DNA of 64,000 bases from assembly GCF_029968015.1 (NCBI RefSeq), contig NZ_JASCIS010000032.1, forward strand, positions 1 through 64,000, read 5' to 3'. The notes below the pieces were generated by a model. The model ran no database searches and had not been told where the DNA came from. It worked only from the letters and a program-made list of their open reading frames with translations. Source of the stretch: Streptomyces luteolus (GTDB lineage: Bacteria; Actinomycetota; Actinomycetes; Streptomycetales; Streptomycetaceae). Made by a program: the position numbers and the translations under genes. Of the stretch, positions 17,400 to 25,844 are shown in pieces (position 1 is the stretch's first letter; every line of letters begins with the position of its first letter).

Positions 17400-18398
17400 A
17401 TGGACCGGAACGGTACGCCCCCGCCCCGCCACCGCGTCGTCGTCCTCGCCCTGGACGGCCTGCTCCCCTTCGAGCTCGGCATCCCGCACCGCATCTTCGA
17501 CCGCGCCAAGGACGCCGAGGGCTTCCGCCTGTACGAGACGGTGACCTGCTCGATCCGGCAGCCGGGCCCGGTCCGTACGGACTCCGACTTCTCGGTCCTC
17601 GTCGAGCACGGCCCGGAGGCGCTGGCCACGGCGGACACGGTCGTCATCCCCGCCTCGCACGAGCTGGGCCCGGTGTACGAGGAGGGCAGGCTCACCGACG
17701 AGCTGGCCGCCGCGCTCGCCCTCGTCCGGCCCGGCACGCGCATGGTCGGGATCTGCACCGGCGGATACGTCCTGGCGGCCGCCGGCTACCTGCACGGACG
17801 CCCCGCGACCACGCACTGGGCGATGGCCGAGCACTTCCAGCGGGTCTTCCCGAAGGTCGAGGTCGACGCGGACGTGCTGTTCATCGACGACGGCGACGTG
17901 CTGACCTCGGCCGGGGTCGCCGCGGGCATCGACCTGTGCCTGCACATCGTGCGCCGCGACCACGGTACGGCCGTGGCGAACGAGGTCGCCCGCCGCACCG
18001 TCGTCCCGCCGCACCGCGACGGCGGCCAGGCCCAGTACATCCAACGCCCCATCCCCGAGGCCCAGTTGGCGACCACCCGGACCGCCCGCACCTGGGCCCT
18101 CGCGCGCCTGCACGAGCCGATCCAGCTGCGGGACATGGCCGAGCAGGAGGCGATGTCGGTGCGCACGTTCACGCGCCGCTTCCGCGAGGAGGTCGGCGTC
18201 AGCCCCGGCCAGTGGCTCACCCGCCAGCGCATCGAACGCGCCCGGCACCTCCTGGAGTCCACGGAACTCTCCATGGACCAGGTCGCCCACGACGCCGGCT
18301 TCGGCACGGCCCAGTCCCTGCGCCAGCACCTCCAGTCAGCCCTCGGCGTCACCCCGACCGCGTACCGCCGCACTTTCCGCGCGGGCGCGGCGATCTGA
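17400..18398 (+). CDS. GlxA family transcriptional regulator (DJ-1/PfpI domain plus AraC HTH)
   Basis: A 332-residue regulator. The N-terminal half is a class I amidotransferase-like/DJ-1 domain (HRVVVLALDGLLPFELGI; VGICTGGYVLAAAGYLHGRP with the nucleophile-elbow cysteine), and the C-terminal half is an AraC DNA-binding domain (LHEPIQLRDMAEQEAMSVRTFTRRF and the second HTH MDQVAHDAGFGTAQSLRQHL). GlxA-type proteins are regulators whose ligand is mostly unknown. It starts at ATG 17400, 44 bases from the divergent MFS start, so control of that transporter is likely. Followed by a GC-rich tandem repeat. Confidence 0.9.
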   Translation: MDRNGTPPPRHRVVVLALDGLLPFELGIPHRIFDRAKDAEGFRLYETVTCSIRQPGPVRTDSDFSVLVEHGPEALATADTVVIPASHELGPVYEEGRLTDELAAALALVRPGTRMVGICTGGYVLAAAGYLHGRPATTHWAMAEHFQRVFPKVEVDADVLFIDDGDVLTSAGVAAGIDLCLHIVRRDHGTAVANEVARRTVVPPHRDGGQAQYIQRPIPEAQLATTRTARTWALARLHEPIQLRDMAEQEAMSVRTFTRRFREEVGVSPGQWLTRQRIERARHLLESTELSMDQVAHDAGFGTAQSLRQHLQSALGVTPTAYRRTFRAGAAI

Positions 18399-18420
18399 CC
18401 GCCCCGGCACCCTGCAGCCC

Positions 18421-18468
18421 GCCCCGCACGCCCCGCACGCCCCGGACGCCCCGGACGCCCCGGACGCC
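18421..18468. repeat. Tandem 10-bp repeat between the GlxA regulator and the VapBC module
   Basis: Units CCCCGCACG and CCCCGGACGC follow one another about five times (two of the CACG form, three of the GGACG form) directly after the regulator gene. Possibly a slippage-generated spacer; no hairpin is required by the repeat. Confidence 0.8.
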
Positions 18469-18494
18469 GACGGGCTGATATCTTGATTGGAAAA

Positions 18495-18504
18495 CGTATA
18501 TACG
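18495..18504. promoter_or_regulatory. Palindrome CGTATATACG in the vapBC promoter
   Basis: A perfect 10-base AT-rich palindrome within TTGGAAAACGTATATACGCATCC, 17 bases before the antitoxin ATG. It stands out from the GC-rich surroundings. Position and symmetry fit a VapB-type autoregulatory operator overlapping the promoter. Confidence 0.6.
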
Positions 18505-18521
18505 CATCCGGAGGTGGCCCC

Positions 18522-18776
18522 ATGACCCGCACCGTCATCGACCTGGACGACGCAGCGCTGCAGGAAGCCGCTCGCCACCTCGGCACCACGACCAAGAAGG
18601 ACACCGTCAACGCCGCTCTGCGGGAGATCGCGGACCGGCGCCGCCGCGCTGCCGCCGTGGAACGCATGCGGCAGATGGTCGCCATGGGCGAGATCGACTT
18701 CTCCCGCATCGAACACGCCGAGCTCGGCGGCTCGACCGATGGACCGACCGGCTCGAAGGGGCCGTCCGCCGCATGA
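18522..18776 (+). CDS. vapB: VapB-type antitoxin
   Basis: An 84-residue antitoxin with an N-terminal ribbon-helix-helix segment (MTRTVIDLDDAALQEAARHL, then TTKKDTVNAALREIADRRRR), typical of actinobacterial VapB (DUF2191). The C-terminal part (MVAMGEIDFSRIEHAELGGS) should contact the toxin. The ATG is chosen because GGAGG lies 7 bases upstream; an ATT-type start further upstream is not needed. Its stop overlaps the toxin start as ATGA. Confidence 0.88.
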   Translation: MTRTVIDLDDAALQEAARHLGTTTKKDTVNAALREIADRRRRAAAVERMRQMVAMGEIDFSRIEHAELGGSTDGPTGSKGPSAA

Positions 18777-19183
18777 GCGAGCTCTACCTGATCGACACAA
18801 GCGCCCTGATCCGCTTCTACTGCGGCACGTCGGGCTCCGAGTGGGACCAGGCGGTGAACGCGGGGCTCGTCGGAATCTGCGAGCCCGTACGCCAGGAGTT
18901 CCTGCGTGCCGTCGGCGGAACACCCGCGTACCACGAAGCGGACGGTCTGCTCCGGGACACCTTTCCGTACTACGCGATGCGCGACTCGGCCTGGGACGAC
19001 ACCGCGATCCTGCAGCGTGACCTCGCCAACCGCGGCATGCACCAGTGCGCCGGTCCCGTGGATCTCCTCGTGGCCGTCACCGCCGTCCACCACAAGCTGA
19101 CCCTGTTGCACCAGGACGCCGACTTCGAGGCGATCGCCCGCCACACGGGCCAACCGGAGCAGCGGATCTTCGACAGCTCCTGA
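18773..19183 (+). CDS. vapC: VapC-type PIN-domain toxin
   Basis: A 136-residue PIN ribonuclease with the acidic residues in YLIDTSALIRF (D), CEPVRQEFLRAV (E), CAGPVDLLVAVTA (D) and LLHQDADFEAIA (D). Translationally coupled to VapB (ATGA). It is a different subtype from the PIN toxin at 9332, whose antitoxin is of the Phd class, so the two modules are not duplicates. It ends 10 bases before the convergent alcohol dehydrogenase. Confidence 0.9.
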   Translation: MSELYLIDTSALIRFYCGTSGSEWDQAVNAGLVGICEPVRQEFLRAVGGTPAYHEADGLLRDTFPYYAMRDSAWDDTAILQRDLANRGMHQCAGPVDLLVAVTAVHHKLTLLHQDADFEAIARHTGQPEQRIFDSS

Positions 19184-19193
19184 GCGCGGCGCC

Positions 19194-20261
19194 CTAGAAC
19201 GTCACCACCCCCCGGGCCACCTTCCCCCCTTCCAGATCCGCCACCGCCCGATCGAACTCCTCCACCGGATACGTCGCCGACACCAGCTCGTCGAGCAGGA
19301 GTCGGCCCTTCAGGTACAGGTCCGCGTACAGGGCCATGTCGTGCTGCGGGCGGCTGGAGCCGTAGCGGCAGCCGAGGATCGACTTGTCCAGGAACATCGC
19401 CGCGGGCAGGAACGACGCCTCCACCTTCGGTGCGGTCATGCCGAGCAGGACGGCCTGGCCGTGCCGGTCGAGGAGGTCGACGGACTGGCGGATCAGCTCG
19501 GCGCGGCCCACGCACTCGAAGGCGTGGTCCACGCCGGTCGGCAGGATCTCCCGTACAGCGGCCGGTACGTTCGCGGTCGCCGACGCGTCCACGAAGTGCG
19601 TGGCCCCGAACTGCCGGGCGGCGCCCGCCTTCTCGGGGTTCGCGTCGACCGCCACGATCGTGGTCGCCCCGGCCAGGCGCGCGCCCTGCAGGACGTTGAG
19701 CCCGATGCCGCCCGCGCCGGTCACGAGCACGCTGTCGCCGCGCTCGACCCGGGCCCGGTTAAGGACGGCGCCCACCCCGGTCACCACCCCGCAGCCCATC
19801 AGCGCCGCCGACGTCAGCGGCACCTCCTTCGGGATCCTCACCGCCTGTACGGCCTTGACGAGGGTGCGCTCGGCGAACGCGGAGTTCGCGGCGAACTGGT
19901 ACACCGGCTCCCCGCCCCGCGTGAACGGCCGCTCCGGGCGCCCGATCGCGCGGCGGCACATCGTCGGCCGCCCCCGGTCGCAGTCCGCGCACGCCCCGCA
20001 ACTGGCAAGCGTGGACAGGGCCACATGGTCGCCGGGCGCCACATGCGCGACGCCCGCGCCCACGGCCTCCACGACTCCGGCGCCCTCGTGCCCGAGCACC
20101 ACCGGTACGGGGAAGGGGATCGTCCCGTCCACCACCGACAGGTCGCTGTGACACAGCCCCGCGGCGGCGACCCGCACGAGCACTTCCCCGGGCCCCGGCG
20201 CCCGTATCTCCAGGTCGTCGACGACCAGCGGCGCCTCGCCATCGAACAGGACACCTCTCAC
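19194..20261 (-). CDS. Zinc-dependent alcohol dehydrogenase (MDR family)
   Basis: A 355-residue medium-chain dehydrogenase that oxidises an alcohol using NAD(P). The catalytic zinc ligands are in AAGLCHSD (C) and LGHEGAGVV (H, E); the structural zinc site has its four cysteines in CGACADCDRGRPTMC; the nucleotide loop is VTGAGGIGLN. The GTG start at 20261 has GGGGAG about 5 bases upstream. It is downstream of the SDR gene on the same strand, separated by a dispersed element; the two could oxidise the same intermediate. The sequence resembles class III-like actinobacterial ADHs, and substrate specificity is not evident. Confidence 0.9.
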   Translation of the reverse strand: MRGVLFDGEAPLVVDDLEIRAPGPGEVLVRVAAAGLCHSDLSVVDGTIPFPVPVVLGHEGAGVVEAVGAGVAHVAPGDHVALSTLASCGACADCDRGRPTMCRRAIGRPERPFTRGGEPVYQFAANSAFAERTLVKAVQAVRIPKEVPLTSAALMGCGVVTGVGAVLNRARVERGDSVLVTGAGGIGLNVLQGARLAGATTIVAVDANPEKAGAARQFGATHFVDASATANVPAAVREILPTGVDHAFECVGRAELIRQSVDLLDRHGQAVLLGMTAPKVEASFLPAAMFLDKSILGCRYGSSRPQHDMALYADLYLKGRLLLDELVSATYPVEEFDRAVADLEGGKVARGVVTF

Positions 20262-20309
20262 GCTGCTCCCCTTTCGTGAACTGCACGTGGTCCCCCGGTG
20301 TTGAGCCCC

Positions 20310-20515
20310 CACCCCGCCCCTTCCCGACTGTGTCCGATTTGCGGCTGGCGCCGCGTGGCTGCGGCGCTGTCGTTCGGCTGTCCCGCCGTCGTGGCTGGTC
20401 GCGCCCCGCGGCGGAGCCGCAAATGTCACTGCCCCGCGCCCCTGAAAACCAGCCCCTCCGGCGCTTGAGGAGGCCCGTCCGGCGAGGACTTCGGGAAGGG
20501 GCGGGGAGGGGAGAA
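20310..20515. repeat. Dispersed intergenic element, long subtype (copy 5)
   Basis: Shares with the copy at 11640 the insert CCCCGCGGCGGAGCCGC and the following ATGTCAC, then CCCCGCGCCCCTGAAAACCAGCCCCTCCGGCG. It lies between the 3' end of the SDR gene and the 5' end of the alcohol dehydrogenase, both on the minus strand. Confidence 0.7.
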
Positions 20516-20516
20516 C

Positions 20517-21428
20517 TCACGCGTTCGGCCGATCCCGCCTGCCCGCCGCCTCCGCCATCGCCTCAAGCTGCGCCAGCATCGGCATCGGATCCACCCCCAC
20601 CGTCCCCGGCAGGAAGTCGGCCACCTTCTCCGGCGTCCAGGAACCCTCCGCATACCCCGCCCGCAGCTCCCGCGGCTGCGCCCACACCGCGATCTTCGGA
20701 CCTGCGATCGTGTACACCTGCCCGGTGATCTTCTCGGCGCGAGCCCGCTCGCTCAGCAGGTACACGACGAGCGCCGCCACGTCCTCCGGCTCCCCGATCT
20801 CCTTCAGCTCCATCGGCACGTTGGCGGACATCCGCGTACGGGCGACCGGCGCGACGGCGTTCGCGGTCACCCCGTACTTGTGCAGACCGAGCGCCGCGCT
20901 CCGTACCAGCGAGATGATCCCGCCCTTGGCCGCCGAGTAGTTGGCCTGGGCCACCGACCCCTGGTGGTTGCCGGACGTGAAGCCGATCAGCGTGCCGCCG
21001 CCCTGCCTCCGCATCACCGCCGACGCCGCCTTGAACACCGTGAACGTGCCCTTGAGGTGGGTGGCGACCACCGGGTCCCACTCCTCCTCGGACATGTTGA
21101 ACAGCATCCGCTCCCGCAGGATCCCGGCGACGCACACCACCCCGTCGATCCGCCCGTACTCGGCGAGCGCCACATCGACGATCCGCTGCCCGCCCGCCAT
21201 CGTGGCGATGTCGTCGGCCACGGCGACCGCCTCCCCGCCCACGGCCTCGATCTCCTTGACCACCGACTCGGCGACCTCGCTGGTCGGTTCACCGCCCTCG
21301 ATCGAGACGCCGTAGTCGTTGACGATCACCTTCGCGCCCTCGGCGGCCGCGGCGATCGCCACGGCCCGGCCGATGCCGCGCCCGGCCCCGGTGACGGCGA
21401 CCACCTTGCCTGCCAAGAAGTTCCCCAC
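20517..21428 (-). CDS. SDR family oxidoreductase (multifunctional beta-oxidation/17-beta-HSD4-like)
   Basis: A 303-residue short-chain dehydrogenase. The N-terminal NAD(P) loop is VTGAGRGIGRAVA, the conserved NAG-type turn is CVAGILRERM, and the catalytic Ser/Tyr/Lys are in IGFTSGNHQGSVAQANYSAAKGG. It resembles the (3R)-hydroxyacyl-CoA dehydrogenase domain of peroxisomal multifunctional enzyme 2, which fits oxidation of a 3-hydroxyacyl-CoA. The C-terminal tail (SWTPEKVADFLPGTVGVD) is typical of that branch. The ATG at 21428 lies 21 bases downstream of an operator. Probably cotranscribed with the zinc alcohol dehydrogenase; divergent from the cyclase gene. Confidence 0.9.
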   Translation of the reverse strand: MGNFLAGKVVAVTGAGRGIGRAVAIAAAAEGAKVIVNDYGVSIEGGEPTSEVAESVVKEIEAVGGEAVAVADDIATMAGGQRIVDVALAEYGRIDGVVCVAGILRERMLFNMSEEEWDPVVATHLKGTFTVFKAASAVMRRQGGGTLIGFTSGNHQGSVAQANYSAAKGGIISLVRSAALGLHKYGVTANAVAPVARTRMSANVPMELKEIGEPEDVAALVVYLLSERARAEKITGQVYTIAGPKIAVWAQPRELRAGYAEGSWTPEKVADFLPGTVGVDPMPMLAQLEAMAEAAGRRDRPNA

Positions 21429-21449
21429 GTCGGCCCCTTCCCGCGTTTT

Positions 21450-21464
21450 CTGACGGACCGTTAG
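21450..21464. promoter_or_regulatory. Putative operator CTGACGGACCGTTAG upstream of the SDR gene
   Basis: Recurring palindrome with one changed base in the right arm, 21 bases before the SDR start (minus strand) and 48 bases before the divergent cyclase start. A second possible half-site, GGTCATCAG, lies at 21473-21481 nearer the cyclase gene. Confidence 0.65.
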
Positions 21465-21512
21465 ATTTTACGGGTCATCAGATACGGGAGCACAAGCCCT
21501 GAGGAGGCCCCG

Positions 21513-22439
21513 ATGTCCATGCCGCCGGAGTTCCACGACATCGCCAAGCGCGTGAACAACTGGGGCCGTTGGGGCGCGGACGACGAGTCCGGCACCCTGA
21601 ACCTGATCACCGACACGGTCGTACGGGACGCCACCGCCGAGGTCCGCGGCGGGCACCGCATACCGCTCGCCCTGCCGCTCAAGGAGGACGGCGTGCAGAG
21701 CGGCCTGATCCGGGGCCGGATCAACCCGTTCCACACGATGGTGCAGGTCAACCAGGAACTCTTCGGCCCGGGCACGGTGGCCTGCAGCGACGACGCCGTG
21801 ACGATGGGCCTCCAGTCGGGAACGCACTGGGACGCCCTGTCCCACGTCTCCCACTCGGGCCGCCTCTACAACGGCCGCCCGGCGGAGTCGATCACGGCGC
21901 ACGGCGGAGCCGGGTTCGGCGCGGCGACCGCGATCCGGCACGTCGTCTCGCGCGGCGTCCTGCTCGACGTGGCCCGCGCCAAGGGCCTGGACCGCCTGCC
22001 CGGCGATCACGCGGTGACCCCCGAAGACCTGGACGAGGCCGAGGAGTTCGCGGGTACGAAGGTCCGCGCCGGCGATGTCGTCCTCGTACGGACCGGACAG
22101 GTGCAGGTCTATCTGGCGGGCGACAAGCACGGGTACGGCTATCCGTCACCGGGCCTGTCGATCCGTACGCCGGAGTGGTTCCACGCGCGGGACGTGGCGG
22201 CCGTCGCCAACGACACCCTGACCTTCGAGATCTTCCCGCCGGAGATCGAGAACCTGTGGCTGCCGGTGCACGCCCTGGACCTGGTCGAGATGGGCATGCC
22301 GCAGGGCCAGAACTGGTTCCTCGAAGAGTTGTCCACAGCCTGTGCACAAGAGTCGCGGTACGCGTTCTTGCTGTCCGCGACGCCGGAGCCGTTCGCGGGA
22401 GCCACGGGCACACCGGTCGCGCCGGTGGCGGTTCTCTGA
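21513..22439 (+). CDS. Cyclase family protein (kynurenine formamidase-like fold)
   Basis: A 308-residue member of the cyclase/KynB-like hydrolase family. The metal-binding segment appears as LQSGTHWDALSHVSHSG (family H-x-G-T-H-x-D-x-x-x-H with Ser at the first His position). RTGQVQVYLAGDKHGYGYPSPGLS and DVAAVANDTLTFEIFPPE are further conserved parts. Family members hydrolyse N-formylkynurenine, isatin or related cyclic amides. It has GAGGAGG before the ATG and shares a divergent operator region with the SDR gene, so it may belong to the same regulon. Substrate unknown. Confidence 0.85.
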   Translation: MSMPPEFHDIAKRVNNWGRWGADDESGTLNLITDTVVRDATAEVRGGHRIPLALPLKEDGVQSGLIRGRINPFHTMVQVNQELFGPGTVACSDDAVTMGLQSGTHWDALSHVSHSGRLYNGRPAESITAHGGAGFGAATAIRHVVSRGVLLDVARAKGLDRLPGDHAVTPEDLDEAEEFAGTKVRAGDVVLVRTGQVQVYLAGDKHGYGYPSPGLSIRTPEWFHARDVAAVANDTLTFEIFPPEIENLWLPVHALDLVEMGMPQGQNWFLEELSTACAQESRYAFLLSATPEPFAGATGTPVAPVAVL

Positions 22440-22461
22440 GGAGCCGCGGCCTGTGCAGCGC

Positions 22462-22510
22462 GCGCACCACCACCACCCTAGGCGCCTTCTCCTCGGTGAT
22501 GGTGGTGCGC
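22462..22510. terminator. Inverted repeat between convergent cyclase and MFS genes
   Basis: GCGCACCACCA (22462-22472) pairs exactly with TGGTGGTGCGC (22500-22510), with a 27-base loop containing smaller complementary parts. It lies 22 bases past the cyclase stop and could terminate both converging transcripts. Confidence 0.6.
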
Positions 22511-22569
22511 AGCGCTCCCGGGCCGGTCCAGACGTCGGACCGCTCAAGTCCCGCCTGGTCAGGCTCCGT

Positions 22570-24012
22570 TCACTGATCTGCCGCCGGACGGCGGCCGGAG
22601 TAGAGGACCGCGAAGACCGCGGCGACCACGCCGGTCGCACCGGCGACGGTCCAGCCGGTGCGGAAGCCTGCCTCGGCGACCTGCCCCGCAGTGGTGTGGG
22701 CCGCGAGCACCGCCGCGATCGCGGCACCCGAGACAGCGCCGCCGACCACGCGCACCAGGAGGTTGACGCCACTGGCCGCGGCCGCCTTCTCGGGGGCCAC
22801 GTGCTCGATCGCCATCGCCCCCACCGCGGCGTAGCCGAGACCGATGCCGATGCCCAGGACGGCGGTGCCCACGTAGATCGCGTACGGCTCGTCGTGCACC
22901 AGGATCAGCCACAGGTCGGACAGCGCGGTGATGAGACCGCCGAGCGCCACGACCTTCCCGGGTCCTGTCACCTTGGCCATGCGGCCCGCGTACGGAGTGA
23001 CGGCCACGACAAGCACGGTCAGCGGGAGCAGGAACACACCGACGTCGAGGACCGACGCCGCGAAACCGCCGGTGGCCTCGGGGGCCTGGACGTAGGCGGA
23101 GATCAGGGTGATGTTGGCGAACATCGCGAAGCCGAGCAGCAGGGAGGCGACGTTGGCGCCGATGCTCGCCCGGTGGGTGAGCATGGAGATGGCCACGAGC
23201 GGGGTGGGCACGCGTTGTTCGGCGTAGACCCACAGGACGGCGAGCACGACGGCGGCGGCCAGCAGGCCCAGCACAGGACCCGAGGTCCAGCCCCAGGCCC
23301 GGCCCTGGCTGATGGCGACGAGCAGGGCCACCAGGGCGCCCGTGAGGAGCAGGCCGCCCACGAGGTCCGGTCGCCCGGTGCCGGTCGGGGCGGCCGCCGG
23401 AACCGTGAGACGCACCGCGATCGCCGCGAGGACGGCGAGGACGGCGATCGCCCAGAACACGGAGTGGTAGTCACCGACGGCCTCGGACAGGCCGCCGGTC
23501 AGCAGCATCCCGATGCCGCCCCCCATGCCGACCGTCGCGCTGAGCACACCCACCGCGGTGGCGAGCCGCTGCGGCGGCACGTTCATCCGGACGATGCCGA
23601 TCGCCGCGGGGATCACCGCCACGGAGAAGCCCTGCAGGACGCGGCCCGCGATGAGCAGGGGCAGCGAGGTGGTGGCGGCGGCGAGCACCGCCCCGGCCGC
23701 CAGGAGGGTGAGTACGGTCATGGCCGTACGGCGGATGCCGTAGAGCTCGCCCAGGCGCCCGACCATCGGGGTGGCCACCGCACCGCACAGCAGGCTGACG
23801 GTGAAGGCCCAGGTCACCGCGGACAGCGAGGAGTCGAGGTGCTGTTGGAGCACGGGCAGCAGCGGGACCACGGCCGTCTGCTGTATCGCGGCGCACACGG
23901 CGGCGAACGTCAGGGCCGCGACCAGCGCCCAGGGCATGGGCCCGGTGTCGCCCCCGGACTCCGCGGCCGCCGGACGGGGCGTGGCCCGCTGGTCGGTGAC
24001 ACGGTCTCTCAT
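22570..24012 (-). CDS. MFS transporter, probable drug/metabolite exporter (DHA2-like)
   Basis: A 480-residue major facilitator with roughly 13-14 hydrophobic segments. Signature parts are TPMVGRLGELYGIRR between helices 2 and 3 and LLIAGRVLQGFSVAVIPAA in helix 4, as in the multidrug-resistance DHA2 branch. The reading frame starts at ATG 24012. The adjacent NTF2-fold gene ends 4 bases upstream, so the two are cotranscribed. It faces the biosynthetic cluster and is a good candidate for its exporter, an inference from location and family only. Confidence 0.85.
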   Translation of the reverse strand: MRDRVTDQRATPRPAAAESGGDTGPMPWALVAALTFAAVCAAIQQTAVVPLLPVLQQHLDSSLSAVTWAFTVSLLCGAVATPMVGRLGELYGIRRTAMTVLTLLAAGAVLAAATTSLPLLIAGRVLQGFSVAVIPAAIGIVRMNVPPQRLATAVGVLSATVGMGGGIGMLLTGGLSEAVGDYHSVFWAIAVLAVLAAIAVRLTVPAAAPTGTGRPDLVGGLLLTGALVALLVAISQGRAWGWTSGPVLGLLAAAVVLAVLWVYAEQRVPTPLVAISMLTHRASIGANVASLLLGFAMFANITLISAYVQAPEATGGFAASVLDVGVFLLPLTVLVVAVTPYAGRMAKVTGPGKVVALGGLITALSDLWLILVHDEPYAIYVGTAVLGIGIGLGYAAVGAMAIEHVAPEKAAAASGVNLLVRVVGGAVSGAAIAAVLAAHTTAGQVAEAGFRTGWTVAGATGVVAAVFAVLYSGRRPAADQ

Positions 24013-24016
24013 GGGA

Positions 24017-24412
24017 TCACTTCTCCAGCAGGCGCCGCAGGGCGTGGGTGTCGAAGGTGTCCTCCATGGCCGTGACGCGGCCTTCGCGCAGCGTCCAGGA
24101 GTGGATGAACTTGAAGGTGCCGGTGGCGCCGTTGTGCCCGGTGACGTGCCGGCTGCCGAAGACCACGATGCGGTCGGCGTCGATCACGAACTCTTCCGGC
24201 TCGACCTTCTGACCGGCCATGACGGACGGCACCTTGGAGAGGAACTCGCGGACGCCGTCGGGCCCTTGCTTGGCTCCGCCGACGCCGAGGTCGCTCATTC
24301 CCTCGGGGTGGACCCAGGCGACGTCGTCGGCGAAGGCGCCGAGTACGCCTTCCAGGTCGCGGCGTTCGAAGGCCGCGTAGATGCCCTTGATGATCTCTTC
24401 GTTGGTGTTCAT
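24017..24412 (-). CDS. Nuclear transport factor 2 (SnoaL-like) family protein
   Basis: A 131-residue NTF2-fold protein with the pattern NEEIIKGIYAAFERRDLEGV, AWVHPEGM, GGAKQGPDGVREFLSKVP, and a C-terminal WTLREGRVTAMEDTFDT. It is a clear paralogue of the protein at 29618-30076 in the biosynthetic cluster: the AWVHP-GM, GGAK-G-G-REFL-VP, DR-V-G and FDT positions coincide. NTF2-fold enzymes in such clusters act as dehydratases, cyclases or isomerases. The ATG at 24412 is weakly preceded by GGGACA. It sits upstream of the MFS gene and downstream of the DsbA-like gene on one strand. Confidence 0.85.
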   Translation of the reverse strand: MNTNEEIIKGIYAAFERRDLEGVLGAFADDVAWVHPEGMSDLGVGGAKQGPDGVREFLSKVPSVMAGQKVEPEEFVIDADRIVVFGSRHVTGHNGATGTFKFIHSWTLREGRVTAMEDTFDTHALRRLLEK

Positions 24413-24479
24413 GTGTGTGTCCCTGTCGTCTTCTGCTTCTGTCGCGCGGGTGCTGGGGGGAGGGGAGGGGGCGCCGTGG

Positions 24480-25121
24480 TCAGGCTGCGGCCGCGCGGTC
24501 CAGGAGCGCGTGGATCGCCTCCGGGTCCTGTGCGCCACCGGCCGCGAACCGGTTCTCGACCAGCAGGAACGGCACTCCGCTGATGCCGGTCTCGCGGGAG
24601 CGGTGCTCATCCGCTCCGACCTGGTCGGTGAAGTCGCCCGATGCCAGGACCGCGCGTACGGCGCCGGCGTCGAGGCCGCACTCGGCGGCGAGCTCGCACA
24701 GCGTGTCGTGGTCGCTCAGATCACGGCCCTCCGTCGCGTACGCCCGCATCAACCGCTCGGTCACCGCGCCCCGTTGACCCTCGACCGCCGCCAGTGACGC
24801 CACCCGGTGCGCGTCGAAGGTGTCGACCGGGAGGGCCTTGTCGAGTCTCAGGTCCAGGCCCGCGTCGGCGGCGACCCCGGTGACCATGGCGAGGCGCTCC
24901 GCGACCGCCTCGGCCGGGAGCCCGGAGCGCTGCGCCATGAACTCCGGGAGCGTGGTGCCGGATCCGCCCCGCATGCCGGGCACCAGCCGGTACGCCCGCC
25001 ACGTCACTTCCGTCTCGTAGCGGCCCTGATGGGCCTGATAGGTCGTCAGGGCCTTGTCCAGGTGCTGCTTTCCGATGTAGCACCACGGGCAGACCAGATC
25101 TGCCCATGCCTCGATCAGCAT
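24480..25121 (-). CDS. DsbA family oxidoreductase (FrnE-like)
   Basis: A 213-residue thioredoxin-fold DsbA-family protein with the redox motif CPWC near the N-terminus (DLVCPWCYIGKQHL), the long helical insertion, and the C-terminal GISGVPFLLVENRF cis-Pro loop. Cytoplasmic FrnE-type members (no signal peptide here) act as disulfide isomerases or on small thiols; related genes occur in polyketide clusters. The start is put at ATG 25121 because GGAGG stands 6 bases upstream; an upstream GTG-like extension of four residues exists. Divergent from the HxlR regulator, which probably controls it. Confidence 0.88.
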   Translation of the reverse strand: MLIEAWADLVCPWCYIGKQHLDKALTTYQAHQGRYETEVTWRAYRLVPGMRGGSGTTLPEFMAQRSGLPAEAVAERLAMVTGVAADAGLDLRLDKALPVDTFDAHRVASLAAVEGQRGAVTERLMRAYATEGRDLSDHDTLCELAAECGLDAGAVRAVLASGDFTDQVGADEHRSRETGISGVPFLLVENRFAAGGAQDPEAIHALLDRAAAA

Positions 25122-25175
25122 GTGTACCTCCATGGCGGACGCCGATGGAACTCACGCTAGGACATGAGCTTTCTA

Positions 25176-25201
25176 TTGGTAAGGACGCACTTTTGGGTAA
25201 G
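25176..25201. promoter_or_regulatory. Direct repeat TTGGTAAG / TTGGGTAAG between DsbA-like and HxlR genes
   Basis: Two near-identical 8-9-base boxes start 17 bases apart in the 88-base divergent intergenic region, immediately before the HxlR start codon. They are comparatively AT-rich and positioned for binding of the HxlR protein and/or as promoter elements for the DsbA-like gene. Assignment is tentative. Confidence 0.4.
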
Positions 25202-25209
25202 TTGGGCTG

Positions 25210-25620
25210 ATGAAGGAGAGCCCCACGACGACCGACGGCACGGTGTTCGACAGCGACTGCCCGGTCCGCGACATCCTGAGCCACATCGCCACCCGCTGGG
25301 GGCTGCTGATCCTGGCCGCGCTCGGTGAACGTCCGCTGCGGTTCTTCGAACTGGCCAACAGAGTCGGCGGGATCAGCGACAAGATGCTCGCCCAGACCCT
25401 GCGACTGCTCACCCGGGACGGCCTGATCTCCCGCACCGTGGAACCCACCAACCCACCCCGGGTCACGTACGCGCTGACCGAACTCGGGCAGGACATCAGC
25501 GCGCCGATGCGCCGCCTGATGGAGCGCATCCAGGCCCGGACCCCGGACGTCCTGGCCGCACAACAGGCCCACGACGCCACCGCCGAGAGCTCCGGAGTCC
25601 CGCGCTCCCGTACTCCCTGA
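25210..25620 (+). CDS. HxlR family transcriptional regulator
   Basis: A 136-residue winged-helix regulator. The conserved N-terminal cysteine is present (C17 in DSDCPVRDIL), which in YodB/HypR-type members senses quinones, aldehydes or disulfide stress. The HTH and wing follow: HIATRWGLLILAALGERPLRFFEL, ISDKMLAQTLRLLTRDGLI, and RVTYALTELGQDI. Divergent from a DsbA-family oxidoreductase, so a thiol-redox circuit is plausible: the regulator may respond to a quinone product of the neighbouring cluster. The start is ATG at 25210 after AGTTGGGCTG; no strong ribosome-binding site. Confidence 0.88.
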   Translation: MKESPTTTDGTVFDSDCPVRDILSHIATRWGLLILAALGERPLRFFELANRVGGISDKMLAQTLRLLTRDGLISRTVEPTNPPRVTYALTELGQDISAPMRRLMERIQARTPDVLAAQQAHDATAESSGVPRSRTP

Positions 25621-25844
25621 CCTGCTGATTCCCGGGATCCGCCGACGCGCCTGGCGGCGTGCCCCCATACTCCTCGGCAACGCCCCGGCCATCTGGCGGC
25701 CATGTCCCGCCCGGGAAAACTGACAAAGTCCCGGAGAAGTCGCGAAGTAGCCTCCGCGATCTTTGCCCTGGTCGAACGCCCCTGCTCATTCTTGGGTCGA
25801 ACCGCCCCGTGCGGTCTTCCCATGTATTCAGGAGAGGGACGTTG

